A stretch of 64,000 bases of DNA. Origin: Desulfobacterales bacterium (lineage in GTDB: Bacteria; Desulfobacterota; Desulfobacteria; Desulfobacterales; JAQWFD01). The notes beneath the pieces were generated by a model, which saw only the letters and a list, made by a program, of their open reading frames with translations, did no database searches and was not told the DNA's origin. The stretch is from contig JAQWFD010000014.1 in NCBI GenBank assembly GCA_028704555.1, positions 1 through 64,000 of the forward strand, given 5' to 3'. The translations under genes were made by a program, and so were the position numbers. This document shows, one piece after another, positions 44,587-54,868 of the stretch; within the stretch, counting starts at the first letter, position 1, and each line of letters starts with the position of its first letter.

Positions 44587-45852
44587 ATGATTTTACGAAT
44601 TATTTCAAAGGTATGTTTCATGCTGCTGATTGCCCTTGCTGCAGTCAGCTGTTTTTTTTCAGGTGATTACCGCGCGGAGGCTTCCGGATTTGCCATTTAT
44701 ACCCATGGCGCAAAGGAACTGGGCATGGCAAACGCTGTCACGGCCCATTCCGAAGGTGCGGCATCCAATTTTTTCAACCCGGCGCTGCTTGGCGAAATAG
44801 AAGGCAATCAGGTAGAGGCGGGAACCTCTCTGATATACCCGGGACGGGAGTATACCGGTTCTGCGTCCGGAGAAACCGTCAGTGCCGAATCACAACTGTA
44901 TTTTCCGAGCACCCTGTTCGGGGTATATCATCTCAATGACCGGTGTACGGCCGGGGTCGGGATAACCAGTCCTTTCGGGCTTGGAACCAGCTGGCCGGAT
45001 GACTGGGAGGGTCGTTACATCGTTACTGATGTTGAAATGGCCACGTTCATGTTCAATCCGAATATCGCCCTGAAGGTAACGGACCGACTCACGGTAGCGG
45101 GCGGTATTGATATGCTTTATGCCGATGCCGTGTTTGAAAACAATATGTTGCTGATCCCGGGATTTTCCGATGCTGAATCAAAATTTGAAGGGGATGACAT
45201 TGCCTGGGGGTACAACCTTGGCCTTTTGTTTAAGCTGACAGAGGCTACTTCATTGGGCATGGCGTATCGCAGCGGTATGGATCTGCATCTGGAAGGAACT
45301 GCCGAATTTGTTCTGCCTTCCAGTACGCCCACGGCATTGAGGGCCATGCTTCCGAATACCGGGGGCAGCGCAACCATGCAGCTGCCTTCCCAGTTGTTTG
45401 TGGGGCTTGCCTGTAAGCTGAAGACCGGATGGCTGATCGAGGCAGGCGCAATCCGGGAGGAGTGGTCACGGTATGATAATGTCGTCTTTCATTTTGATAC
45501 CGGCCTCGTCAGTGTTAAAGAAACAAAATGGAACAATTCGATGGCCTACATGCTCGGGGTGAAGTATAATATTACGCCGACAGATGCACTGACCGTGGGC
45601 TACCTTTACAATGAGGACCCGATTCCGGACGATACGTTCGATCCCCAGATTACGGCTTCAAAAAAGCAGGCGTTGAGCGCGGGATGGCAGATGTACCGGG
45701 GAAACTGGGGTGTGGCGGTCAGCTGGATGTATGAACGATACGATGACCGAATCAAGGATAATCAGGTCGATGGGGGCTCCGGCCTGACAGCAAACGGAAC
45801 CTATGAGCAGTATACGCATATCGGCGCGTTGTCTGTCACATATCGGTTCTGA
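44587..45852 (+). CDS. FadL/OmpP1/TodX-family outer membrane transport protein
   Basis: A 421-residue porin-like protein. It has a signal peptide (MILRIISKVCFMLLIALAAV.., cleavage near AEA-SGF) and then SGFAIYTHGAKELGMANAVTAH, the plug-domain hallmark of the family (GF.i.e..a..lG.A.AG.A). NFFNPALL and GITSPFGLGTSWPDDWEGRY are further family signatures. The C-terminus ends in Phe after a beta strand (HIGALSVTYRF), as in outer-membrane barrels. It should pass long-chain fatty acids or hydrocarbons, plausible for a sulfate reducer that uses such substrates. Confidence 0.92.
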   Translation: MILRIISKVCFMLLIALAAVSCFFSGDYRAEASGFAIYTHGAKELGMANAVTAHSEGAASNFFNPALLGEIEGNQVEAGTSLIYPGREYTGSASGETVSAESQLYFPSTLFGVYHLNDRCTAGVGITSPFGLGTSWPDDWEGRYIVTDVEMATFMFNPNIALKVTDRLTVAGGIDMLYADAVFENNMLLIPGFSDAESKFEGDDIAWGYNLGLLFKLTEATSLGMAYRSGMDLHLEGTAEFVLPSSTPTALRAMLPNTGGSATMQLPSQLFVGLACKLKTGWLIEAGAIREEWSRYDNVVFHFDTGLVSVKETKWNNSMAYMLGVKYNITPTDALTVGYLYNEDPIPDDTFDPQITASKKQALSAGWQMYRGNWGVAVSWMYERYDDRIKDNQVDGGSGLTANGTYEQYTHIGALSVTYRF

Positions 45853-45979
45853 ACCGGTAATATTTTCCTTTTCGAAAAATGTTGCTGAAGGACACCTTAG
45901 TTCGCGCGTTAAGTTCATACCCTGTTTGTTCCAAGTGCCGGATCCGCAAACCATATAACCCTTGTTACAGGTAGACTCT

Positions 45980-47392
45980 ATGTGCCCAGTTCATTCCAGC
46001 ATGACGGACCCCTTTGATGTGATTATTGTCGGTGCCGGGCCGGCCGGATTGTTTGCCGCTTTTTATTTATGCGAGCATTCGGATCTGAACGTCCTGGTGA
46101 TCGAGCAGGGGCGTGAACCTGACCGGCGAAATTGCCCGATCAATGACAAACATCAATGCATACGATGCCGCCCGTGCCATATTTTGTCGGGCGTGGGAGG
46201 GGCCGGCCTGTTTTCGGACGGCAAACTCAATTATATCGCCAAACTGGGCAAGACGGATTTGACCCAGTTTAAATCACCGGCTGAGGCCGGAGCGTTGCTT
46301 GATGAAACCGAAGCGATATTTAATCGGTTCGGAATGGATGGGCCGGTCTATCCGACCTCCATGACGCAGGCCAGAGCGATCCGTAAAAATGCCAAGCGAT
46401 ACGGCGTTGACCTGCTGCTCATCAAACAGAAGCACCTGGGCACCGACCGGCTGCCGGATCATATCAACGGCATGTATGCGCATATCCGATCGGCAGACGT
46501 TGCGGTCCATACGTCTGAGGAGGTCCGGGATATTATCGTTGAACAGGGGCGCATTGCCGGCGTGATCACCAGCAGGGGAGCGTATCGCTCACCGCATGTG
46601 ATTCTGGCGCCGGGACGGGTGGGGGCAGACTGGATCGGCCAATTGGCATCGGCCCGCGGCATCGGCCTGAAGCAGAGAGGCATCGAGGTGGGGGTTCGCG
46701 TTGAAGTCCATAATGATATCATGCAGGACCTTTGCGATGTCATTTACGATCCGGTTTTCTTTATCCAGACCGAAAAATATGATGACCGGACGCGAACGTT
46801 CTGCACCAATTACGGGGGATATGTTTCGCTGGAAAGTTACAGCGATTTTGTCTGTGTCAACGGCCATGCCTATATGGACCGAAAATCCGAAAATACCAAC
46901 TTCGCATTCCTGTCAATGGTGACGCTGACCGAGCCGGTGACGGACAACCACGCCTATGGAATGGCGATCGGCAACCTGGCGACGCTCATCGGCGGAGGAA
47001 AGCCCATACTCCAGCGGTTTGGCGATTTGAAGCGGGGCAGGCGAAGTACATGGAACAGAATACACAAAGGATACATCACCCCGACGCTGCAGGATGTGAT
47101 CTGCGGGGATATTGCCATGGCGTTGCCCGAAAGGATGATGACCAATATTATCGAAGGACTTTTCAAACTGAATGCGGTGGTGCCCGGAGTCGCCAATGAC
47201 GAAACCCTGCTGTATGCTCCGGAGATTAAATTTTTTTCGACACAGGTCAACACCACCGGTGATCTGGAAACGAACATCAAAGGTCTGTATGTGGCCGGTG
47301 ACGGGCCGGGAGTCGCCGGCAATATCGTGTCTGCTGCGGCAACCGGTCTGATTCCCGCCAAAGCCATTATCCGGCAGATGGCTGAAAGCTGA
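45980..47392 (+). CDS. FAD-dependent oxidoreductase (NAD(FAD)-utilising dehydrogenase family)
   Basis: A 470-residue flavoprotein. VIIVGAGPAGLFAAFYL (about residues 14-30) is the dinucleotide fold. CPINDKHQCIRCRPCHILSG (about 51-70) is a Cys-rich loop typical of this group, followed by GGAGLFSDGKLNY. The C-terminal FAD segment is GLYVAGDGPGVAGNIVSAAATG. Members of this family are widespread in anaerobes, but the substrate is unknown. The ATG at 45980 is chosen; the upstream TTG adds nothing conserved. Confidence 0.85.
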   Translation: MCPVHSSMTDPFDVIIVGAGPAGLFAAFYLCEHSDLNVLVIEQGREPDRRNCPINDKHQCIRCRPCHILSGVGGAGLFSDGKLNYIAKLGKTDLTQFKSPAEAGALLDETEAIFNRFGMDGPVYPTSMTQARAIRKNAKRYGVDLLLIKQKHLGTDRLPDHINGMYAHIRSADVAVHTSEEVRDIIVEQGRIAGVITSRGAYRSPHVILAPGRVGADWIGQLASARGIGLKQRGIEVGVRVEVHNDIMQDLCDVIYDPVFFIQTEKYDDRTRTFCTNYGGYVSLESYSDFVCVNGHAYMDRKSENTNFAFLSMVTLTEPVTDNHAYGMAIGNLATLIGGGKPILQRFGDLKRGRRSTWNRIHKGYITPTLQDVICGDIAMALPERMMTNIIEGLFKLNAVVPGVANDETLLYAPEIKFFSTQVNTTGDLETNIKGLYVAGDGPGVAGNIVSAAATGLIPAKAIIRQMAES

Positions 47393-47450
47393 ACGGCTTT
47401 GTGACAGGTTTGTTTCCGGTCTCAGTAGCCGGCTGCCGGCTGGCTGCCAG

Positions 47451-49001
47451 TCACCACTCAGAAATTTTCTGCCTTTTACCGGATGCGGCTTTCGACATCA
47501 CAAACAAAGGCGCATGGTTGGAGGTAAACAGCGGCGGCACATTTCGAAGTATCGATGCCACCGCCGGATGCTTTTTAAATTCCCTCTCAAGAAACTGTCT
47601 CACCAGATCTCGGCTCCAGCCTTTTGGATGGATGAATTCCTGATAAAGGCCAAGGTCTGCCTGATAAAAATCACGTGTATTCAATGCACCGGCGTCAGGT
47701 CCGTAAACCGGCAGATTAAATATGGCCAGGTTTAAAAAGGTAACGCAATCACTGAGCCTGGCGGTAAAATCGAGCGTCTGCCGGGCCTCTTTCAGGGTTT
47801 CTGAGGGCGTGCCGAATAGAAGATACACAAAAGTGGCAATGCCGGCGTTTTTCAGGTGGGTCAATACCTCAGATATCATCCCGATATCGGTTCCTTTGTT
47901 CATTTCGTCCAGAACGTTCTGACTGCCTGATTCCACCCCGAGTTTCAACATCACACAGCCGGATTTTTTTAGCGCCAGACAGAATTGAGGGTCGGCCAGA
48001 TGCCGGGTGATTCGGGTAAATCCATACCAGGGAATCTGGCGGGTATCGGCACAAAGCGCCTTCATCATGGCCGGGCTGATGGCATTGTCGGTGAGATGGA
48101 CCAGCGCCGGCTTCAGGCAATGGGTCAGCAGGGACAGTTCACTGACAGCCTGAGCGGGCGGAACCGGTCGGTAGAGATTTTTTTCGGCTTTTTCCGGGCA
48201 GAACGAACACTGGTTCCAGTAGCATCCGGTAGATGTGTTATAGGGGAGGATCATGGCCGGAGCCAGATAGGGCTTTTCAATAAACGCTGAATAGTCCGGG
48301 GCGTAAAATGGCCGGTCGCCTGTTTTTCCCAGCAATGCCAGCAGGGGCGTTTCGCCCGGGCCGGAAATTATATGATCGATCAGGCCTGTAAACGGATTAT
48401 TCCATGCCGGCCCTGCCATCCAGGATGTCACCAGACCGCCTCCCAGAAGGATTTGAATTTGAGGAAAATGGCGCTTCACAAAGCCGATCATGGCAAATGT
48501 GGTGACGGCCTGGCTTAGAAAGTTCAGGGAAAAACCGATCCGGGAAGGGGTATCCTCTTCTATCAGCCGGCTCAGCCTGTTGCTGAAATAGTCATAAAAC
48601 GGGTTGATTTCAAAAATTTCCGAAGCCCGGATCAGATCCGTGCTGCGGACAGCCGATCGGTTGGGGTCCTCATAATTGGTCAGCGTTAACCGGATGCCGA
48701 ATGACTGGCCTTTTACCGTAAGGAGGCGATTGATATCACTGACCGCACGCCGGTAACGGTCCCTGTGGGCGTAAATCTGCCATTGGCCCAGCGCTTCCAG
48801 ATGTCTGAACCGGTTGCCGAACGCTCTCCGGGTCCATGTGTCGGCCGGGGAAAAATCCGTTTCAAGCAAGGCAGACAAACCCTCGATATTGGCGTCAAGT
48901 ATGCGGTGAGAAATACCATGAGCGTTCAGTGCCCCGGCAAGCCTTGCAAGGCCGGCCGGCGGTTCGCAGGGTTTGACCACCGGTGGATAAATCAGAATCA
49001 T
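47451..49001 (-). CDS. B12-binding-domain radical SAM protein
   Basis: A 516-residue protein starting at MILIYPPVVKPCEPPAGLAR, the typical entry of B12-binding radical SAM enzymes; the frame to 49103 crosses degenerate repeat DNA. A diverged cobalamin-binding fold covers residues 1-230 (ILLGGGLVTSWMAGPAW). The SAM cluster site is TSTGCYWNQCSFCPEKAEKN (C-x4-C-x2-C, a known variant). LKLGVESGSQNVLDEMNKG is the usual downstream motif. The reaction is unknown. It is convergent with the flavoprotein gene. Confidence 0.85.
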   Translation of the reverse strand: MILIYPPVVKPCEPPAGLARLAGALNAHGISHRILDANIEGLSALLETDFSPADTWTRRAFGNRFRHLEALGQWQIYAHRDRYRRAVSDINRLLTVKGQSFGIRLTLTNYEDPNRSAVRSTDLIRASEIFEINPFYDYFSNRLSRLIEEDTPSRIGFSLNFLSQAVTTFAMIGFVKRHFPQIQILLGGGLVTSWMAGPAWNNPFTGLIDHIISGPGETPLLALLGKTGDRPFYAPDYSAFIEKPYLAPAMILPYNTSTGCYWNQCSFCPEKAEKNLYRPVPPAQAVSELSLLTHCLKPALVHLTDNAISPAMMKALCADTRQIPWYGFTRITRHLADPQFCLALKKSGCVMLKLGVESGSQNVLDEMNKGTDIGMISEVLTHLKNAGIATFVYLLFGTPSETLKEARQTLDFTARLSDCVTFLNLAIFNLPVYGPDAGALNTRDFYQADLGLYQEFIHPKGWSRDLVRQFLEREFKKHPAVASILRNVPPLFTSNHAPLFVMSKAASGKRQKISEW

Positions 49002-49152
49002 AATGCCTCGGGGTGCGGTCAAGAGTCGTGAGTCAAGCGTCCTCTGACCTCTGCCCTTGAGTCCGCCTTGACACGGTTTGTAAAAAAGAGGATATATTAC
49101 CACGGCTGTTTGTTGTGGAACAAGAGGTATTCATTGGTTGAAGGAAATGGTT

Positions 49153-52100
49153 ATGTCAGGCCCTTTAAAAGTTAAGTCCTGCGGTGCGGTGTTGATCGTT
49201 GGCGCCGGGATTGCCGGTTTGCTGGCAGCCGAAGAACTGGCAGCGTCCGGATATGATGTCTGGTTGATCGAAGAATCCTCTGCGGCGGGTGGCCGGATGG
49301 CGCAACTGGACAGGTTGTTTCCCGCCGATGACTGCGCCATGTGAGCGCTGGCTCCCAGACTGGCCGGGATCGGCCGGCATCATCGAATCAAGATCATGAC
49401 AAATGCCCGTCTGATGGAATTGAATGGAGCGCCCGGGGATTTTACTGCCCGAATCTTTCAGCATCCCGGCTTTGTTGATCCTTCCCGATGTACAGGCTGC
49501 GGCGACTGTACCCGTGTCTGCCCGGTGAAGATTCCGAATGAATTTGATGAGGGGCTTTCCCTCCAAACCGCTATTTCCCGCCGGTACGCACAGGCCGTGC
49601 CCGAAGTCATGTCGATTACCCGGCGCGGAACTGCGCCCTGCAAGGCCGCCTGTCCGGCCCATGTCAACCTGCAGGGCATGATCGATCTGATTCGCGAAGG
49701 CAGGTACCGTCAGGCGCTGATACTGTTCAAACAGGATCATCCGTTTCCGGGAATCTGCGGCCGGGTATGTCATCATCCCTGTGAACAGAACTGCTCACGC
49801 CGGCAGGTTGATCAGCCGCTGTCCATCAAGGCGTTTCACCGGTTTTTATCCGATTTCGATGCGGATAGGCCGGATCCGTATGTGCCTGAAGTTTCTGAGA
49901 AGAAAAACGACAGGCTCGCCGTCATCGGCAGCGGGGCGACAGGCCTTTCAGCGGCATATTTTCTGGCACTGAAAGGGTATGCGGTGACCGTGTTTGAGCG
50001 GCGTGATAAGGCCGGCGGGATGATGACGGACGCCGATGCCGGGGGGAGCTTTCCGCAGGCGGTGGTTCAGCGGGAAATTGCCGTTATTGAAAAAATGGGG
50101 GTAACGATTTTAACGGGCATTGATGTGGGGCAGGATATGACCCTGGATGCAGTCAAACAGGCCGGATTCAAGGCCGTGTTTCTTGCGACCGGGGGCGGGC
50201 GTCAGCCCGGGCAAAAGCGCATGGATGCGGTTTTGCCCGCGGGCGTTCACGATGAACCGGAACCCGGACGAAACGGTATGCCCTGGCTGTTTACGGAAGG
50301 GGCTTCGGGTAACCACCGATCCATAGTCGAGGCAGTTGCCGCGGGAAAGTCAGCGGCTGGCCGGATTGAACGCTATCTGAACGACGGGGATTCAAATTGG
50401 AATCCTCCGGAAAATCTGGACCCGGCCCGGCCGGATACCGTCGGAGTCCGGGTATTGAACAGAATCCCGCTGTACCGGCATCCGGGCCGTGCGTCCGGGG
50501 GCTGCATTGACGAACGGGAGGATATGGCGGCACTGAAAATCAACGCCCGGAAGGAAGCGGGCCGGTGTCTTCAATGCGGGATCTGCGGGGAATGCCAGGA
50601 GTGCGTGAATGTCTGCGGTGCCGGTGCCATAGATCTCAGCGCCCGTGCCGTGGAAAAAACAATTGAGGTGGGGGCCGTCATTGTTGCATCCGGTGCAGAG
50701 TTGTTTGATCCCGCCGGTCTGGATGAATTTTATCTGTACCGGCGAAACCCGAACGTGTTGACCAGTCTTGAATTTGAGCGGATTTTAAGCCCTGAGGGAC
50801 CGACCCGTGGTCAGCTCCTCAGGCCGTGGGACCGTATTCGGCCGGGAAAAATTGCCTGGCTGCAATGTGTGGGTTCCAGAAGCACCCGGCAGGGATTGAA
50901 CAGTTATTGTTCAACGGTTTGCTGCATGAGCGCCATAAACCAGGCCGCCAGCGCCAGAAAAAACGGCAAAAATTCTCCGGAATGCACGGTGTTCTACCGG
51001 GATATCCGGACAACCGGCAGGGACGGGGAAGCCTATTTTCTGAAGGCCGGGGAGGACAGAAAAATCCGTTTTGTCCGATCGGCCATCCATACCCTTGTCG
51101 AGGTGCCGGGAACAAGAGACTTAAGGTGCCGGTATGTCAATGACTCAGGAGATATCGTTGAGGAAATTTTTCAGATGGTGGTGCTGTCCGTAGGGATTGG
51201 CGCTTCCGAATCGGGTCAGCAGATGCTGCATCAGGCTGGGGTAAGGTTGAGCAGCCACGGGTTTGCAGCCACTGACAGTTTCAGGCCTGTGGCGACCAGC
51301 CGGCCGGGCGTGTACGCGTGCGGTACGGTCAAAGGCCCGGCGGATATTTCGCAGGCGGTCACGGAGGCAGGCGCGGCGGTCTGCATGATAAAGATGGATC
51401 TGTTAACGGCTGACCGGGCAGCACCGGAAGCCGAATCTGTTTTACCGGTCCGGGAGGATTCCTGCGGACCGGCCCGCATCGGGGTGTTCGTGTGCAGCTG
51501 CGGAACGAACATCGGTGGTATCATCGATGTCAACCGGCTCAAAGACTATGCAGGATCGTTGCGGCATGTGGCGCATGCGGCGTGCCATATGTTTGCCTGT
51601 TCCCAGAATGCAGCCCGTCAGATGAAAGAGAGCATCCGGCGGTATCAGCTCAACCGGGTGGTCATTGCCGGGTGCAGTCCCAAAACCCACGAGCCGGTTT
51701 TTCGGGAGTTGCTCGTGGAATGCGGGCTGAATCCCTTCCAGCTGGAATGGGCCAATATCCGAAATCATTGCACCTGGGTTCATGCCGATGACAGGCCGGG
51801 GGCATGGGAAAAGAGTAAAACCCTTGTCCGTATGGCTGTGGCCCGGGCGGCATTGCTAAAACCCCTGCAGGAAAAAATCATACCGGTTTGTTCCCGGGCG
51901 TTGATTGTCGGTGCGGGCGTGGCAGGGCTCAATGCGGCCTTGTGCCTGGGGGATCTGGGTATTGCCGTTGATTTGATCGAAAGACAGCCGCAAGCCGGTG
52001 GCATGGCCGCAATGGTGTATCAAACCATCGAAGGAAAGCAGGTACGTTCCTGGCTGAATGAACTGACAGATCGGGTTTGCCGTCATGGGAATATTCGCCT

Positions 52101-53139
52101 GATGACTGAGACACAGCTGACCGGATGGGACGGATTCGTTGGAAATTTTACCGTGACCATGCAGTCAGATCGTGACCATGAAATCCATACAGGTGAATAT
52201 GGGGCCGTGATCCTCGCGACCGGTGCCGGCCAATATCAGCCCGATGAATTTGGCTATGGTACCGATTCGCGTATCGTTACTCAGATAGAACTCGAACAGC
52301 TGCTCGGACAGGCAACCGCCGGCAGCTGGGGCCGCGTTGTCATGATTCAGTGCGTCGGGTCCCGCAACAAAAAAAATAACCGGTGCTCACGGATCTGCTG
52401 CCAGAACGCCATAAAAAATGCCCTGATAATAAAACGGCAGCATCCGGCGGCCCACGTGCATATCCTCTACAGGGATATCCGGACCTGCGGGGTGATGGAG
52501 GACTATTATACAGAAGCAAGGCAGCTGGGCATCCGGTTTATCCGATATGAAGCTGATTTTTCTCCTGAAGTCAAATTGGCCGGCTCCCGGATCGATATTT
52601 CGGTATACGATCCCGTGATTCAGGAAACCATCGACCTTCAGGCCGATCTGCTGGTACTGAGCGCCGCGACGGTTTCACAGGATATACAGCCGCTTCAACG
52701 GCTGATGAAGCTGAGCCGGTACCCGGACGGGTTTGTGATGGCGGCCGATTCCAGACTCCAGCCGGTACAACTGTCTCAGGAGGGCGTGTTTGCCTGTGGA
52801 AGCGCGCTGGGGCCCTGTCTGATGACCGAATCCATCGGCCAGGCTCAGGCCGCAGCATCCAAAGCGGCCGCACTGCTTTCCGGATCCTGGATCAGGGGCG
52901 CTGCGGTAACCGCAATCGTTGATGAAAGGCGGTGCTGCCGCTGTCTGAACTGTGTCCGTATCTGTCCCTCTCATGCCGCCAGATACGATGGCGTCGAGAA
53001 AAAGATACGAATTGAACCCGCGTTGTGCCGGGGATGCGGCATATGTGTGGGTGCATGTCCGGCAAAAGCCATTATGTTGAATAACTGTGAGTCTTCGCTG
53101 ATGATGAGTCAGGTTGACGCGCTGATGGAGAATGGATGA
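49153..53139 (+). CDS. hdrA: Giant selenocysteine-containing HdrA-like flavoprotein (HdrA-NfnB/GltD-HdrA fusion)
   Basis: 1328 residues when the in-frame TGA at 49342-49344 is read as Sec (U64). The ATG at 49153 follows AAGGAA at good spacing. The N-terminus has VGAGIAG (17-22) and RMAQLDRLFPADDCAM-U-ALAPRL, where HdrA has Cys. Next come CTGCGDCTRVCP (113-124), a GltD/NfnB-type Fe-S and FAD module (Cys from about 163, VIGSGATGLSAA at about 258) and CLQCGICGECQECVNVC (about 473). A second HdrA part follows: GVFVCSCGTNIGGI (about 776), LIVGAGVAGLNAAL (about 916) and a C-terminal ferredoxin pair CCRCLNCVRICP/CRGCGICVGACP (about 1260-1306). This HdrA-like subunit should bifurcate electrons, with NAD(P)H access through the GltD-like module (inference). 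It overlaps the MvhD gene by 4 bases. Confidence 0.9.
49345..49377 (+). promoter_or_regulatory. SECIS-like hairpin after the hdrA UGA
   Basis: CTGGCC (49360-49365) pairs fully with GGCCGG (49372-49377; one G-U), leaving the loop GGGATC. The loop starts 21 nt after the UGA. A GC-rich stem with G at the loop start at this distance is what bacterial SelB-dependent SECIS elements show. Confidence 0.75.
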
Positions 53140-53576
53140 TGGATAAGAAACTGGTTATTATCGCATTCTGTTGCGACAACTGAGGATATACCGCCGCGGA
53201 CCTGGCAGGTTCCATGAGGCTGGCGTATCCGGCACAGGTGAACATTATAAAAGTGCCCTGCTCTGGAAGTGTCCAGGTGATGGACATGCTGAGAGCAATT
53301 CAGAAAGGCGCGGATGGCGTATATGTCGTTGGCTGCCCGGACGGGGGATGCCGGTTTCAGGAAGGCAATCTCAGGGCGCGTGAACGGGTTTCCCATGTCC
53401 GCGAGCTGCTTGAGGAGGTCGGTCTGGAGGGCGGACGGGTCGCTATGGTTCAGCTGGCCTCCGGTCAGGCCCGGGAGTTTTCCGATACGGCCCGGCAGAT
53501 AACGGAAAAAATAATAAAGCTCGGTCCCAATCCATTGAAACGGTGTCGAAAAAATAGCGAGAGCATGGATCTGTGA
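53136..53576 (+). CDS. mvhD: Selenocysteine-containing MvhD/FrhD-type electron-transfer subunit
   Basis: 146 residues with Sec at position 16 (TGA at 53181-53183). The N-terminus reads VIIAFCCDN-U-GYTAADLAG; in MvhD proteins this is CNWCSYAGADLAG, so U replaces the last Cys of the [2Fe-2S] ligand set, as in methanogen VhuD. The rest follows the family: VPCSGSVQVMDMLRAIQKGADGVYVVGC and DGGCRFQEGN. Without UGA decoding only a start at 53214, lacking the cluster site, would remain. MvhD passes electrons to HdrA. It starts within the hdrA stop (ATGA) and its own stop overlaps the next start. Confidence 0.92.
53184..53213 (+). promoter_or_regulatory. SECIS-like hairpin after the mvhD UGA
   Basis: GGACCT (53198-53203) pairs with AGG-TCC (53207-53213) with one bulged T at 53210 and the loop GGC. 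The loop starts 20 nt after the UGA. A bulged U beside the loop is also a feature of the E. coli fdhF SECIS. Confidence 0.75.
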
Positions 53577-54817
53577 TGAATCATATCCGGATAGATGACT
53601 TAAATTATTGTATGACCTGCAACGCATGTTCTTCCGGATGCCCGGCTTCCGGACTCGATGGTATGCATCCGGCAAAACTGCTGCATATGATGGCGCTCGG
53701 CATGGAGCAAAAACTGATTCAGTCGGATTGGATCTGGATGTGCACCCTGTGTCAGCGGTGTCAGTATGCCTGTCCGATGAACGTGGATATCCCCGGACTG
53801 ATATTTGAACTGCGAAGCCGGCGATTGCGGGAATCTCGCCCTGAAGGCATTCGCCGGTCCTGCGATGTGGCGCTTGACAATCCGGGGTGCAGCGCCATGG
53901 GCCTATCGGATGAGGACTGGCAGTTTGTGGTTAACGATGTTCTCGAAGAGGTGCGCGGTGCCCAAAAGGGCTTTGAATCTCTCGAGGCACCTGTCGACCG
54001 GGAGGGTGCCTGCTTTTTTCTCAATCAGAATTCAAAAGAGCCGATGTTTGAGGCGGAGGAAATGGTGCCGCTGTGGAAAATCCTTCATCTGGCCGGTGCG
54101 GACTGGACTTACGGTTCCCGGGGGTGGGCGGCAGAAAATTACTGCATGTTTCTGGCCGATGATCAGCACTGGGAGCAGATCGTGCGGATCAAGGCAGATG
54201 CGGTCAGCAAACTGAGGTGCCGGGTCTGGCTCAATACCGAATGAGGCCATGAGCTGTATGCCGTCCGGTCCGGACTGCAGCGATTCAATATTCCCCATTC
54301 GTTTGAAGTCAAAAGCATCATCGAATACTATGCCCGATGGATCCGGGAAGGAAGGCTCCCGGTCAGTGCCGAATGGAATTCCGATCTGAAAATCAAGTTT
54401 ACCATACATGATCCGTGTAATCTGGTTCGCAAGAGTTTTGGCGATTCAATAGCCGAGGACTTGCGATTTGTGGTTAAATCGGTTGTCGGTCCGGAAAATG
54501 TGGTCGAGATGACACCGAACCGGTCGAATAATTACTGCTGCGGCGGCGGCGGCGGGGCAGTACAGTCCGGAAAGGCTGATTCCCGGCGACAGTTTGGAAC
54601 CCTGAAACTGGAACAGATTCTGGCGACAGGCGCGCAATACTGCATTGCCCCGTGTCATAACTGCCATTCCCAGATATCGGATCTGAGCAGGTTCCACGGG
54701 GCGGGGTTCCGCGTGGTTCATTTGTGGACCCTGATATGCCTTTCTATGGGTATTCTGGATGAAAATGAGAGAATCCATCTGGGACCGGAACTCAAGACCG
54801 TGGGCTTGCCGTCATAG
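53576..54817 (+). CDS. Selenocysteine-containing HdrD/DsrK-like Fe-S protein (HdrC-HdrB fusion type)
   Basis: 413 residues with Sec at position 223 (TGA at 54242-54244). Residues 10-70 hold two 4Fe-4S motifs (CMTCNACSSGCP and CTLCQRCQYACP), the HdrC part. The C-terminal part has two CCG-type domains. The first ends VWLNTE-U-GHE, where HdrD/DsrK proteins have ECGHA, so U replaces that Cys; this domain also has CM instead of CC. The second is complete (DPCNL, NYCCGGGGGAV, PCHNCHSQ). It probably provides the catalytic or electron-accepting cluster to the HdrA-like subunit. Read without Sec it would break into two useless pieces, 53576-54244 and about 54461-54817. Confidence 0.9.
54245..54278 (+). 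promoter_or_regulatory. SECIS-like hairpin after the hdrD-like UGA
   Basis: GTCC (54263-54266) pairs with GGAC (54272-54275), extended by GC/GC across one mismatch to 54260-54278. The loop is GGTCC and begins 22 nt after the UGA. The GGTC loop is close to the GGUC of the E. coli fdhF element. Confidence 0.72.
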
Positions 54818-54868
54818 CCGATGAAAACAGTGCCTGTAGCAGGCGATTGAAAGTGAAGCGGAGGGATT

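Noticed and set aside
49342..54244. Reading the three TGA codons as sequencing errors or as pseudogene stops
   Set aside because: All three are TGA (never TAA or TAG), all sit on expected Cys positions, frames are otherwise intact, and each is followed by a correctly spaced hairpin.
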